Assembly (NCBI GenBank): GCA_945860285.1
Contig: CAMAQB010000026.1
Location: 1-39,008, forward strand
From: Akkermansia muciniphila
Lineage (GTDB): Bacteria; Verrucomicrobiota; Verrucomicrobiia; Verrucomicrobiales; Akkermansiaceae
Length of the DNA: 39,008 bases
Direction of reading: 5' to 3'
Part shown: positions 1 to 11,165 of the stretch, piece after piece
Layout of the letters: every line of letters begins with the position of its first letter
Position numbering within the stretch: the first letter of the stretch is position 1
Position numbers and translations under genes: made by a program
The notes under the pieces: generated by a model
Told to the model about the DNA's origin: nothing
What the model saw: only the letters and a program-made list of their open reading frames with translations
Databases searched by the model: none

Positions 1-174
1 TTTGGTAGTTGATTTTCACTAATTTCTGAAATTAATGTATATCAGGAAATCTAACGGTTAGTATGGGGCCTTGCCGCCACAACATGCTGTATCGAAGGCG
101 CTCAGACAGGCTTTATCTTGTGCTTTCTAAGTCCGACAGGCTGCTAGACTATCGCCCGACCACGAGAACCATTT

Positions 175-315
175 ATGAAAAAAATCATTCTTCTTCTAAC
201 CACTGCGGCCATTGCTTTTCTTGCCAACTCCTGCGGCACCGTTCAAGGTCTCGGTCAGGACGTTCAAAAAGCCGGCGGAGCCATCTCCACCACCGCCACG
301 CGCGCGGCCAATTGA
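175..315 (+). CDS. Entericidin-like small lipoprotein (46 aa)
   Basis: A 46-residue frame opens with a Lys-Lys N-terminus, a hydrophobic stretch (residues 4-17) and a lipobox-like A-N-S-C with Cys20, the predicted lipidated residue. The mature part, C-G-T-V-Q-G-L-G-Q-D-V-Q-K-A-G, is the typical short entericidin EcnA/EcnB pattern (Cys-x-Thr-Val-x-Gly-x-Gly-x-Asp-Val-x-x-Ala-Gly). Entericidins are tiny envelope lipoproteins; in enterobacteria they are described as an antidote/toxin pair linked to stationary-phase lysis, but in other phyla the role is unproven. There is no second copy next to it. A candidate -10 (TAGACT, 145-150) lies upstream without a convincing -35, and no Shine-Dalgarno is visible. 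The overlapping longer frames in this stretch have no family-like sequence. Confidence 0.82.
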   Translation: MKKIILLLTTAAIAFLANSCGTVQGLGQDVQKAGGAISTTATRAAN

Positions 316-345
316 CCCCGCCATTCAGGCCCGGACGTTAAAGCT

Positions 346-377
346 CCGGCACATCGAACAGCCGGCACATCGAACAG
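346..377. repeat. 16-bp direct tandem repeat, two copies
   Basis: CCGGCACATCGAACAG occurs twice, back to back (346-361 and 362-377), with no mismatch. It lies in non-coding DNA just after the entericidin-like gene. Probably a slippage product; no function is apparent. Confidence 0.9.
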
Positions 378-795
378 CCAGGACCATCCGGATACAACGC
401 TTCAGCGTCGTCGCTAGGGATTATCAATGGAACTGAACTGCTGGCAGGTGTTGTCACAACGCGGCTTTTCCGCTCTCTCTTTTTTCAGTTTGAAAGCCTC
501 CGTCGCGACCCACAATCCCGGCGCGCAGGGTCAGTGAAAATGCTGCGGTATGTTCGGCTATCCACGCTGTGCTCCGCTTGTGGTTCAAATATTCCGAACT
601 CCCGGTGTTGACTTCGGAACTCGGGTTTATTCTCCGGCGGCTTGGTTCTGTCAGGACCGCTCCCGGGGACGCACCTCCCCGCATTATGGAATCGGGGTCA
701 CCTTTTTGGTGGACAGGGTGTTCGTCCTCAACCTCTCCACAAAGAAGGTCACCCGGATTGAATAAGTCGAGGAGACGCCTGCCAGTGGTTTGTCT

Positions 796-836
796 GGGAA
801 GAGAAGAACGTCGGCGGGGAAGAGAAGAACGTCGGC
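796..836. repeat. 21-bp-period tandem repeat, two copies
   Basis: GGGAAGAGAAGAACGTCGGC occurs at 796-815 and again at 817-836, separated by one G, giving a 21-bp period. It lies about 60 bases past the gyrA stop codon on the downstream side. Confidence 0.9.
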
Positions 837-868
837 GGGACGCCGACTGATGCCGCCGAGACGGCGGC
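831..868 (-). terminator. Paired G+C hairpins past the gyrA stop (possible terminator)
   Basis: Two adjacent stem-loops each have a perfect 6-bp stem and a 5-base loop: GTCGGC-GGGAC-GCCGAC (831-847) and GCCGCC-GAGAC-GGCGGC (852-868). They begin about 25 bases downstream of the gyrA stop codon. Neither is followed by a T-tract on the minus strand, so a classic intrinsic terminator is not shown; they could instead protect the mRNA 3' end or act with Rho. Confidence 0.4.
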
Positions 869-892
869 GACCCCAAAGTGGCGGTCGTGATC

Positions 893-3514
893 TTATTCCT
901 CCTCGGGTTCGGGGCCGCCGTCGGTGGTTTCCTGTGCTTGCGACAGGGCATCACTCGCGACTTCGGCCTGGCTGTCTTCGCCGTCGGGAATGACTTTGGA
1001 GATGTCCTGCAGGGTTTCGCCTTCCTTCATGCTGAGGAGTTTCACGCCCTGGGCGTTGCGCCCGGTCTCGCGGATGGTATTGACCTTGATGCGGATGCTG
1101 AGGCCGCTGTTGGTCATCAGCATCAGTTCGTCGCTCTCCTCCACGGTGACGGCGCCGACGACAAGTCCCGTTTTCTCGGTGACTTTCATGGTGATGATGC
1201 CCTTGCCGCCGCGGGATTGCTGGCGGTATTCCTCGAATGACGTGCGTTTGCCGAGGCCGTTTTCCGCGGCGACCAGCAGCGTGCTGCCGGGAGTGACCAG
1301 TGCAAGGCTGACCACGCTATCGTCCGTTTCCGGTCGGATGCCCCAAACGCCTGTGGTGGTGCGGCCCATGCTGCGGGCCTGTTGTTCGTGGAAACGGATG
1401 CTGATGCCGTGGCGGGTGACCAGCACGACTTCGTCGTTGCCGTTGGTGAGTCGCACGCCGATCAATTCGTCGCCTTCCTCAAGGTTGATCGCGTTGAGTC
1501 CCGCTTTGCGATAGTTGCGGTAATCGTTGACCGGCGTTTTTTTCACGAGACCCACTTTGGTGGCGAAAAGAATGAAACCGGCCTCGTCGCGGAAAGTAAT
1601 GTCGTTGCCGTTTTCATCGGTCACCCGTTCGAGTCGCAGCAAGGCGGCGATTTTTTCCTCGGGCTGAAGGTTGAGCACATTGCGGATGCCGCGGCCCTTC
1701 GCCGCGCGCGAGCCTTCGGGGATTTCATAAACACGTTCGACATAAACCCGGCCGGTGTTGGTGAAGAAGAGCAGGTAGTCGTGGGCCTGGGTCGAGAACA
1801 GATGCTCGATGAAATCGTCCTCCTGATCCGCAGCGGTGCGGGTTTCCATGCCGCGCAGTCCCTTGCCGCCTCGCGCCTGCACGCGGAATTCGCTCGAAGG
1901 CGTGCGTTTGATGTAACCGCGGTGGGTGAGGGTCACGACCATCGAATCATTGGCGATGAGGTCCTCCACCGCGATTTCACCTTCTTCCGGAAGGATCGGG
2001 CAGCGGCGCGGGGTGCCGTGTTTTTCGGCAATGGCGCGCAGTTCCTGTTTGATGATCGTCAACACGCGGATCTCGCGGGCGATGATGTCCATGAAATCGA
2101 CAATCTCCGCGAGTACGCTGTCGTATTCGCCCTTGATCTTGTCGCGCTCCATGCCGGTGAGTTGATAGAGGCGGAGTTCGAGAATCGCATTGACCTGGCG
2201 ATCGGAGAAAACATAGCGGTCGCCCTGCACCGATGGTTGCGAGCGCAACAGGATGCCCAGGCTTTCGGCGGTGGCGGTCGGGAATGTGTAAGCGGCAAGG
2301 CGTTCGCGCGCCTCGTCGCGGTTTTTCGACGAGCGGATGATGTGGATGAAATCGTCGAGGTGCCCGAGCGCAAGCAGGTAGGCTTCGAGGTTTTCGGCGC
2401 GGTCCTCGGCTTTGCGCAGCAGGTATTTCGTGCGGCGGATGATCACCTCGCGGCGATGCTCGATGTAGCAATCGATGGCATCCTTCAGCGGCAGCATTTT
2501 CGGCCGCTTCTCGTGGATCGCCAGCATGTTCACGCTATAGGACGTATCCATGCTGGTGAGCTTGAAAATCTGGTTGGCGACAACCTGCGGGCGGGCGTCG
2601 CGCTTCAGTTCGATTTCAATGCGGGTTTCCTCATCGGACAAATCGCGCATGCCGGAGATCCCGGTGAGAATTTTTTCGTTCACCAGCTCGGCAATGCGTT
2701 CCTGCAAAGTAGCACGGTTCACCCCGTGCGGCACCTCGCGGATTGTTAGAATGCTTTTGCCGCCTTCCTGCTCGTCGATCTCGATTTTCCCGCGCAGGCG
2801 GAACGTGCCGCGACCAGTGCGGAGGTATTCCTCGATTCCCTTGAGGCCGCGGATTTCGCACTTGCCGGCGAAGTCCGGACCTTTGACGAACTGCATCAAT
2901 TCCGGCAGCGTGATATCCGGTTTGTCGATCTGCGCGCAGATGGCCTCGACGATTTCGCGCAGGTTGTGAGGTGCCAGGTTGGTGGCCATGCCCACCGCGA
3001 TGCCGGTGCCGCCATTGACAAGCAGATTGGGAAATGCCGAGGGCAGCACGGTGGGCTCGGTGAGCCGCTCGTCGTAGTTCGGCACGAAATCGACCGTGTC
3101 CTTTTCCAGATCCTCCATCATTGCCATGCCGAGATGGGTGAGCCGGGCTTCCGTGTATCGCATTGCGGCGGGAGGGTCGCCCTCCACCGAACCAAAGTTG
3201 CCCTGTCCGTCGATCAGCGTCTCGCGCATCGTCCAGTGCTGGCCCATGTTGACCAGAGTCGGGTAAATCACCGCCTCGCCGTGAGGGTGGTAGTTTCCGG
3301 ACGTGTCGCCGCAGATTTTCGCGCACTTGATGTGCTGCTTGCCCGGGGCGAGATTGAGTTCGCGCATGGCGAAGAGAATCCGTCGCTGCGATGGTTTCAA
3401 GCCGTCGCGCACGTCGGGAAGCGCGCGCGAAATGATCACGGACATCGAATAGTCCAGAAATGAAGTGGATAGCTCCTCGGCAACGGAGATCGGTTTGATG
3501 TGGTCGGTTGACAT
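893..3514 (-). CDS. gyrA: DNA gyrase subunit A
   Basis: The 873-residue protein is close to the 875 of the E. coli protein. With GyrB it introduces negative supercoils using ATP; GyrA cuts and rejoins DNA through a tyrosine. The catalytic Tyr120 sits in A-A-M-R-Y-T-E, preceded by D-G-Q-G-N-F-G-S. The C-terminal DNA-wrapping domain carries a GyrA box, Q-A-R-G-G-K-G, supporting gyrase rather than topoisomerase IV. In the quinolone-binding helix the sequence is [10 protein letters not shown]: the positions equal to E. coli Ser83 and Asp87 are Ala81 and Pro85. The start is the first ATG before the usual N-terminal motif ([10 protein letters not shown]). No Shine-Dalgarno is visible. gyrB lies upstream on the same strand but is separated by about 1.9 kb of toxin-antitoxin-like genes, so the two are unlikely to share one transcript. 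Confidence 0.98.
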   Translation of the reverse strand: MSTDHIKPISVAEELSTSFLDYSMSVIISRALPDVRDGLKPSQRRILFAMRELNLAPGKQHIKCAKICGDTSGNYHPHGEAVIYPTLVNMGQHWTMRETLIDGQGNFGSVEGDPPAAMRYTEARLTHLGMAMMEDLEKDTVDFVPNYDERLTEPTVLPSAFPNLLVNGGTGIAVGMATNLAPHNLREIVEAICAQIDKPDITLPELMQFVKGPDFAGKCEIRGLKGIEEYLRTGRGTFRLRGKIEIDEQEGGKSILTIREVPHGVNRATLQERIAELVNEKILTGISGMRDLSDEETRIEIELKRDARPQVVANQIFKLTSMDTSYSVNMLAIHEKRPKMLPLKDAIDCYIEHRREVIIRRTKYLLRKAEDRAENLEAYLLALGHLDDFIHIIRSSKNRDEARERLAAYTFPTATAESLGILLRSQPSVQGDRYVFSDRQVNAILELRLYQLTGMERDKIKGEYDSVLAEIVDFMDIIAREIRVLTIIKQELRAIAEKHGTPRRCPILPEEGEIAVEDLIANDSMVVTLTHRGYIKRTPSSEFRVQARGGKGLRGMETRTAADQEDDFIEHLFSTQAHDYLLFFTNTGRVYVERVYEIPEGSRAAKGRGIRNVLNLQPEEKIAALLRLERVTDENGNDITFRDEAGFILFATKVGLVKKTPVNDYRNYRKAGLNAINLEEGDELIGVRLTNGNDEVVLVTRHGISIRFHEQQARSMGRTTTGVWGIRPETDDSVVSLALVTPGSTLLVAAENGLGKRTSFEEYRQQSRGGKGIITMKVTEKTGLVVGAVTVEESDELMLMTNSGLSIRIKVNTIRETGRNAQGVKLLSMKEGETLQDISKVIPDGEDSQAEVASDALSQAQETTDGGPEPEEE

Positions 3515-3671
3515 GGACTTTGCGGTTGCGTCCGGATGATTGCGCCAGTCGCACCGCTATTGTTCCGAAATGCCCGGCAATAGGCAAGTAATAAGCGCCG
3601 GACAAGGCTGCGAATCACAAAGTATTTCGCGGCAAATTATGCCCGGAAAATCCTGCTGCTCCGAAATAATG

Positions 3672-3694
3672 ATTGACTGGTCAGACCGGTCAAT
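3672..3694. promoter_or_regulatory. Near-perfect palindrome, probable toxin-antitoxin operator
   Basis: ATTGACTGGTC (3672-3682), one central A, then GACCGGTCAAT (3684-3694) form an 11-bp inverted repeat with one mismatch. It covers the -35 hexamer and most of the spacer of the promoter in front of the antitoxin gene. Type II antitoxins usually repress their own promoter by binding such palindromes, so this is the expected autoregulatory operator (inference). Confidence 0.7.
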
Positions 3695-3701
3695 GTATTG
3701 T
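3673..3701 (+). promoter_or_regulatory. Promoter of the toxin-antitoxin pair
   Basis: TTGACT (3673-3678), a 17-base spacer and TATTGT (3696-3701). Only six bases separate the -10 from the antitoxin ATG at 3708, so transcription should start at or next to that ATG, giving a leaderless mRNA. Confidence 0.6.
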
Positions 3702-3707
3702 TTTCCA

Positions 3708-3935
3708 ATGAAGACGATTGCAGCGTACGATGCGAAGTCGCGGTTTTCGGAAATCCTGCGCGCGGCGGCGGCGGGGGAGGTGTTTGTGATCACCCGCAAC
3801 GGCGAAAGGATGGCGGAACTGCGGCCTTGCACGCCCCTTGCGAACCAGCGGAAGCGTGGCATGATGAAGAAGGCATTCGGGCCGGTGCCTGTTGACTTTA
3901 ACGAACCCTTGCCGGAGTTCCATGAGTACCAATGA
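3708..3935 (+). CDS. Phd/YefM-type antitoxin
   Basis: A 75-residue protein with the N-terminal Phd/YefM dimerisation and DNA-binding pattern (A-Y-D-A-K-S-R-F-S-E-I-L, then V-F-V-I-T-R-N-G-E-R-M-A-E-L). A C-terminal tail, residues about 46-75, rich in Pro, Phe and acidic residues would wrap around the toxin. It should bind and neutralise the PIN toxin encoded next and repress the shared promoter at the palindrome 3672-3694. The stop codon overlaps the toxin start by 4 bases (ATGA). The frame is open upstream to 3540, but the promoter position and family length support the ATG at 3708. Family pairing of a Phd-fold antitoxin with a VapC-type toxin is common. Confidence 0.85.
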   Translation: MKTIAAYDAKSRFSEILRAAAAGEVFVITRNGERMAELRPCTPLANQRKRGMMKKAFGPVPVDFNEPLPEFHEYQ

Positions 3936-4324
3936 GACTGCTGCTGGATACCTGCACGCTGTTGTGGTTTTTGCGCAACGATGCGGAACTCTCGGAGACT
4001 GCCGCCACAGCGATTGAGGACTCCGCAAACGAGGTCTTCGTGAGCGTCGTGAGCATTTGGGAAATCGCGATCAAAGCCAGTCTCGGCAAGATCAAGGCAC
4101 CCACAGCTTTGACAAACGGACTCGATGAGAAACTTACGGATGCGGGTTTCTCTTTGTTGGATGTTTCCTATCGACACGCGGCAGGTGTGTATTCCCTGCC
4201 AAAAGTCCACACCGATCCGTTTGATCGCTTGCTCATCAGCCAATGCCGTGCGGAAAAACTCGCCGCCGTGACCAGCGATGCCCATTGGTCGGCCTCCGAA
4301 TATGCGCTGCGGGTGCTGTGGTAG
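3932..4324 (+). CDS. PIN-domain toxin, VapC type
   Basis: A 130-residue single PIN domain. The metal-binding acidic quartet is visible: Asp6 (L-L-L-D-T-C), Glu44 (S-I-W-E-I-A-I-K), Asp98 (D-P-F-D-R-L-L-I-S-Q) and Asp116 (V-T-S-D). VapC toxins are magnesium-dependent ribonucleases, typically cleaving tRNA or rRNA loops, and are inhibited by the partner antitoxin. The gene starts inside the antitoxin stop (4-base overlap), which ties toxin translation to antitoxin translation. It ends 7 bases before the end of a convergent gene, so two toxin-antitoxin-like modules lie tail to tail. All key residues are present, so the toxin is probably active. Its RNA target cannot be read from sequence. Confidence 0.9.
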   Translation: MRLLLDTCTLLWFLRNDAELSETAATAIEDSANEVFVSVVSIWEIAIKASLGKIKAPTALTNGLDEKLTDAGFSLLDVSYRHAAGVYSLPKVHTDPFDRLLISQCRAEKLAAVTSDAHWSASEYALRVLW

Positions 4325-4331
4325 GATGCAT

Positions 4332-4721
4332 CTACGCCCTCGACAAAGCATTGGCGGAAACAAAAAGATTGCGAACGCGGAAGGCGGCGGGAGATTCCTG
4401 GAGAAGAATCATTCTTAGGTTATGGGATTTGGCCGCGAACCAAGGGGACTCCATCCTTCTCGATTGTTTATCCACCCACGATGGAAATGGGATCTCGTGG
4501 AGCTGGCAGAGATGAGCGGCGGTGGCAGCGGCGTATGCATCAGCTAAGCCGTTATCGCCTAGGATTTCACTGAGGATCGGAGGTTCTTCTTCGAGCATTT
4601 CCGAGGTCGGATCGTTTTTGAAACGGTCGAGAAAATTGGCGATGGCGTAGTGAAAGCCGTCAGGCTCTTTTACTAACCGAAGGCTATCCGCCAGCGTCTT
4701 ACGTTTGGTGAGAGTGTTCAT
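4332..4721 (-). CDS. Small partner protein of the nucleotidyltransferase gene
   Basis: A 129-residue protein whose start overlaps the upstream nucleotidyltransferase stop by 4 bases (ATGA at 4721-4718), so the two are translationally coupled. I recognise a conserved-looking C-terminal pattern, P-W-F-A-A-K-S-H-N-L-R-M-I-L-L-Q-E-S-P followed by A-F-R-x-R-N-L-F-V-S-x-N-A-L-S-R-A, which I recall from small hypothetical genes next to nucleotidyltransferases. The centre is acidic (M-L-E-E-E-P-P-I-L). There is no membrane segment or signal peptide. By position it could be the antitoxin, or an accessory subunit, of a two-gene module (inference). The frame is open to 4799, but the ATG at 4721 fits the coupling. 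Confidence 0.65.
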   Translation of the reverse strand: MNTLTKRKTLADSLRLVKEPDGFHYAIANFLDRFKNDPTSEMLEEEPPILSEILGDNGLADAYAAATAAHLCQLHEIPFPSWVDKQSRRMESPWFAAKSHNLRMILLQESPAAFRVRNLFVSANALSRA

Positions 4722-5260
4722 GGGCGGATTTCCTCGACGATTTCTTCGATGAAAAAACGGACTTTGGGAGCAAGCAGGCGCTCGCTGTAATACTGGCAAA
4801 CGAGATCACATATCGCTACAGAGTCATACATTTTCAAAAGATGCAGAAGGGTGATGACATCCGCTCGGTCGCTTATAGGGCCGACGCGACTGGCGAGGCA
4901 TTTCATGGCCAGAAGGTATTCCGTGGTCGGGCGCATCACGCGCAGATTGTCGAACACGGGCATTCCTTCGTGGGTAACTTCGGCTTTGTTCGAGATGAAT
5001 CCCTTCACTCCATTGTTCATCCAGTCATCATCAATTCCGAATTCGGCTGCGACGCGTCTGGCACATTCCAGAACGTGATCTTTAGGGACGAATACGGCAT
5101 CCACATCACGGGTGGATTCGCGGGCATCGAATGCGAGAACCATGGCAGCATCACCGAAAATACTGATTTCCCCGATGACGCCTTTTTCACGCAGAAGCTC
5201 GTCCAACCGACGCAGAGCGGCCAAGATCGTTTCTTTAGTTAGAATATCTGAAGGCTCCAT
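4718..5260 (-). CDS. DUF6036-like nucleotidyltransferase, candidate toxin
   Basis: A 180-residue protein of the nucleotidyltransferase fold. The signature is G36-D37-A-A-M-V-L-A-F-D-A-R-E-S-T-R-D52-V-D54, that is a Gly-x-Ala start and a catalytic Asp-x-Asp pair preceded by S-T-R. Most relatives have Gly-Gly or Gly-Ser at the first motif; here it is Gly-Asp. The later L-L-A-M-K-C-L-A-S-R segment followed by D-R-A-D-V-I-T-L-L is typical of DUF6036/AbiEii-related proteins. Such enzymes may transfer nucleotides to tRNA or other targets, and many act as toxins. The gene has a fair Shine-Dalgarno (GGGAGG, 11 bases before the ATG), unusual in this window. It is coupled to the small gene downstream. 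The specific activity is unknown. Confidence 0.75.
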   Translation of the reverse strand: MEPSDILTKETILAALRRLDELLREKGVIGEISIFGDAAMVLAFDARESTRDVDAVFVPKDHVLECARRVAAEFGIDDDWMNNGVKGFISNKAEVTHEGMPVFDNLRVMRPTTEYLLAMKCLASRVGPISDRADVITLLHLLKMYDSVAICDLVCQYYSERLLAPKVRFFIEEIVEEIRP

Positions 5261-5439
5261 GGCTAGCTAATCCCTCCCATCACTTGATTCCAACATTGCT
5301 TGTGTTCATTAAACAAATCAAAGCTCCGCACACCGCTCAAAATTTCATTAGAAATTCCAACAGATCTCGGAAATAATTGTTATCTGATCACGATGATTAT
5401 GTGGCTTTGAATGAACCCGGTTAACTCATCATTGATTTT

Positions 5440-8302
<2,863 letters not shown>

Positions 8303-9367
8303 TTACAACTGCAACTGTTCGATCTGCCAAGGCAATAGGCAGTCCGTGGCCTGCAATTCGCCCGCCGCGATGGATTCCGCCACACTGCGGGCGATCAACA
8401 GCGAAGGATCGAGGTCGAGGTCCCTGGCCGCCTTGTCGCGCTTTTGAATGATCTGGTCCACAGCGCGATCAAAGGCCGCGTCCTTTTTACGACGCAACAT
8501 CTTGATTTTCTGAGGCAACTCGGAGTCCGCGAGATCGGCGACGGGATTCACGAAACCTTCGTAGCGGCGCAAGCGGTCCGGACGCTGCAGATGTCGTGGC
8601 AGTTGGACTTTCTGACCGGCGGCCAGCCCTTCCGCCCAAGTCAGCATTTCCTTGTTGTTCACCACCATGAACGACGGCTTGTCCCACGAGGCGGCTTCCT
8701 CATCCCGCCACTTCCAAAGGGCCCTCAGATAGGCCAGTTCCCGGGCATTGAGGCGCGCGCTGCCATTGATGCGCCATTGTTCATCCCGGTTTTCATCCCG
8801 CTCCAGCACCTTTCTCCGGGCGGCCTCACAGCTTTGCACAAACCATTCATAGCGCCCTTTCTCATGCAACTCCTCGGTAATGCACTCCGCCATTGGCAGG
8901 AGATAAACCACGTCGTTGATCGCGTATTCGGTCATTTTTTCGGTCATCGGCCGGCGGCCCCAGTCGGCTTTTTGCGATGTTTTCAACAACACCACCCCGA
9001 ACCAGTGTTCCACCAGGTCGGAGAGACCGAATTTCCTCAGCCCTAACAATCTTGCACCAATCTGGGTGTCCCAGACAACCGGCGGGAGTTTGCCAAATTC
9101 CCTGCGGATCATGGTCATGTCGTAATCGGCGCCGTGCATCCAGACTTCACACCCGCACAGGTAATCACCAAACCGGCTGAGATCGGCGATCGCGAGAGGA
9201 TCGATCAATACATTTTCCCCGCCGGCAGACAATTGGATCAGGCACAGCGATTCCTTGTAGCGATGCAGACTATCCGCCTCGGTATCGATGGCGCAAACGG
9301 GCGCGACGGGCGCGACGCGTTCCAATAATTCGATTAAACTGGAATAGTCATTGATGAGAATAGGCAT
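8303..9367 (-). CDS. rnd: Ribonuclease D
   Basis: A 354-residue 3'-5' exoribonuclease of the DEDDy class, acting on tRNA and other small RNA 3' ends. Exo I is I-D28-T-E30, Exo II is H-G-A-D-Y-D83-M, and Exo III is Y148-A-I-N-D152. After the nuclease domain (about 1-170), a helical HRDC-like domain follows (about 205-290; L-N-A-R-E-L-A-Y-L-R-A-L-W-x-W-R-D-E). A second helical section ends the protein. The length is close to the E. coli enzyme (375). It lies between an exported protein gene and gyrB on the same strand, 97 bases after the former. No Shine-Dalgarno is seen. Confidence 0.95.
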   Translation of the reverse strand: MPILINDYSSLIELLERVAPVAPVCAIDTEADSLHRYKESLCLIQLSAGGENVLIDPLAIADLSRFGDYLCGCEVWMHGADYDMTMIRREFGKLPPVVWDTQIGARLLGLRKFGLSDLVEHWFGVVLLKTSQKADWGRRPMTEKMTEYAINDVVYLLPMAECITEELHEKGRYEWFVQSCEAARRKVLERDENRDEQWRINGSARLNARELAYLRALWKWRDEEAASWDKPSFMVVNNKEMLTWAEGLAAGQKVQLPRHLQRPDRLRRYEGFVNPVADLADSELPQKIKMLRRKKDAAFDRAVDQIIQKRDKAARDLDLDPSLLIARSVAESIAAGELQATDCLLPWQIEQLQL

Positions 9368-9464
9368 GCGGAAAATTCAAGGCGGAGAAACCATAAACCG
9401 CACAGCTCATACAAAGGGATGCGCGGTGGAGAAACCAAGGCGCCCTCGCGGCGCGGCGGTCAAC

Positions 9465-11090
9465 TCAATAGCCCGATGTCACGGCTGCGGTGGAGCGAAC
9501 GCGAACCGACGTGGGAAGTGGGTTGGAAGCTTGAATGGTTGTGGTGCCGGTCTCGAGACCCACGTCGAAGGTATCTGTGATCGTCCAGGTAAAGTTGGGG
9601 TTGCCGACCAAATTTCCTGCTTTGCTGTCCTTGACAATGACCGATGTACCTGGAACCGGAGCCTTCAGCTTCGTCCATTTGGGCTTCACCGCGAGCGCGT
9701 CGTATGACACCTCGTAGCCATAGGTGATCGAGGAGCCGACATTCCTGCGCTTGTCGATGGTGTAAGGAATCGCCAGCGGTGCGCTGACATCCGTGTAAAC
9801 CGGGGCGTTGCCGGGCAGAGGGGCGGTCAAACCAAGGCTGGCGAGATACACTGGCGTCGGCGGCACTAGGGCGTTGTAGGCGCTGTATTCCAGCGTGGTA
9901 TTGAGATCGTCACCATCGTCCTTGGAAAATGCGAATTCAAAAACGTTGAGCAAGCCATCGCCGTCGTAGTCCGCCGTGGGAGCATTGAGCTTGTCGATTT
10001 TCCCCTTGGCCTTGATGCCGGGATACGCAATTTCGAGCACGAACCGGTGTTCAAACTGGGTGTGGCCCTTGAAGGTGTCGACAAAACGCATCGGCCACTT
10101 CCACAGCCGCGTCGAGGTATCCGTGGCGACCGTGGTGGTGTTGACCGAGCGGGTGAATGACATCACACCTTTGCCGACATCGCCTTTGGTGAAAGCGTAC
10201 GGCAGGATTGCCAACTGCCTGAGATACGGGTTGCTCAGCTTGTAAAGCAGGTCGAAGGTGGGATAAACCAAATCGCCCATGTCATCCTCGATGCCAAACT
10301 CGAGCAGGTCGCTAGCCAGCGTGTTCAGATTGGTGTTCCCACGCCATTTCATGGTAGTCACAATGCGCGGATCCAACTCCTGGGCATTGTTGCGCCATTG
10401 TGTGGTGTCCAGAATGAATCCATCAAGCCCTTTGCGATATCCGTTCGGCTCGATCATTTGAGTGAGCTGGATGTTCAACTTGGTCTTGAGACCGGGATGT
10501 TGGAAGAAAGGGTCGATCACAGGAATCGAATAGATATATATCCCCGGCACCCATTCATCAGAATGCAGTTTGAATTCATCCATTCCGTATGTCTTGCTGT
10601 AGGTATATCTGGCGATGTCCTTCAATTCAATCGGCGGAGCGAGCACGTTGTAGTACATGGCGACCGAACCGTCGATGAACTCACTGCGCGGGCGCACCAA
10701 GGTGGACGGAGGAGCCGCCGCCAGGGAGATGTTTGTCGAGTTGAAGGGGTCGATGAGAATTGCCTTGGTCACCGATGCCACGGACCAATAGGCACGCAAG
10801 TCAGAGATGCCATCTTCATCGATGTCGCCGGCCTGGATGAAAGCCGTGGTGCCAAGCGGGCAAAAAAGCGGGTCGGGACCGCGAATCGTGAGCGAAGGAT
10901 GGAACGCGCAAGGGCTGAGCGAATAACTACCGTCCGAAATATTGATGTTGGTGTCGCCGCTGAGGTACTTGCTGACGGTCGGGGTGGTCAGTTCGAAAAT
11001 GCGGTTGGCATTGATATTGACACCGATTTGCGCTTGCAAGGACGATATCCCGACGAATAGGAGGCATGCGGAAGTCAGGTTTTTTTTCAT
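9465..11090 (-). CDS. Exported protein with a calcium-type Asp-rich loop
   Basis: A 541-residue protein I do not recognise. Starting at the ATG at 11090 it has a clear signal peptide (M-K-K-N-L-T-S-A-C-L-L-F-V-G-I-S-S-L-Q-A-Q, cleavage after Ala-Gln or L-Q-A). A second ATG seven codons upstream would spoil the N-terminus. Near residue 390 the loop D-Y-D-G-D-G-L-L-N-V-F-E-F-A-F is a dockerin/thrombospondin-type calcium-binding motif, commonly seen in large exported Verrucomicrobia proteins. A similar G-D-I-D-E-D-G-I-S-D occurs near residue 90. The C-terminal 100 residues are Thr/Ser/Pro-rich and beta-like. A perfect -35 (TTGACT at 11124-11119, minus strand) lies about 30 bases upstream of the start, but the -10 is poor. 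Probably an outer-surface or secreted structural protein. Confidence 0.75.
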   Translation of the reverse strand: MKKNLTSACLLFVGISSLQAQIGVNINANRIFELTTPTVSKYLSGDTNINISDGSYSLSPCAFHPSLTIRGPDPLFCPLGTTAFIQAGDIDEDGISDLRAYWSVASVTKAILIDPFNSTNISLAAAPPSTLVRPRSEFIDGSVAMYYNVLAPPIELKDIARYTYSKTYGMDEFKLHSDEWVPGIYIYSIPVIDPFFQHPGLKTKLNIQLTQMIEPNGYRKGLDGFILDTTQWRNNAQELDPRIVTTMKWRGNTNLNTLASDLLEFGIEDDMGDLVYPTFDLLYKLSNPYLRQLAILPYAFTKGDVGKGVMSFTRSVNTTTVATDTSTRLWKWPMRFVDTFKGHTQFEHRFVLEIAYPGIKAKGKIDKLNAPTADYDGDGLLNVFEFAFSKDDGDDLNTTLEYSAYNALVPPTPVYLASLGLTAPLPGNAPVYTDVSAPLAIPYTIDKRRNVGSSITYGYEVSYDALAVKPKWTKLKAPVPGTSVIVKDSKAGNLVGNPNFTWTITDTFDVGLETGTTTIQASNPLPTSVRVRSTAAVTSGY

Positions 11091-11165
11091 ACGAATTGGT
11101 GCAGCGGGCACAGGGGAAAGTCAATACGATGTATGATCAAATGCAAGTTATTTTTAAAAATATCC

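Larger units (their letters stand above)
316..892. other. Gene-free stretch downstream of gyrA
   Basis: I find no convincing gene in these 577 bases. Open frames on both strands have arginine/proline-rich, low-complexity translations and no recognisable motif. The stretch holds a 16-bp tandem duplication (346-377), a 21-bp-period duplication (796-836) and two small G+C hairpins (831-868). The middle part (about 540-765) may be an old gene remnant, but I cannot name it. Confidence 0.5.

Noticed and set aside
51-61. Palindrome CTAAC-G-GTTAG near the left end
   Set aside because: Short, with no adjacent gene start or second copy; possibly chance, and it contains the GTTAG core discussed among the findings.
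454-954. 166-codon minus-strand frame past gyrA
   Set aside because: It overlaps the gyrA end, includes the tandem repeat and has an Arg/Pro-rich translation without any motif.
1382-2749. Long plus-strand open frame (455 codons) opposite gyrA
   Set aside because: It lies entirely antisense to gyrA, whose protein motifs are unmistakable; the translation has no family pattern and arises from G+C-rich codon third positions.
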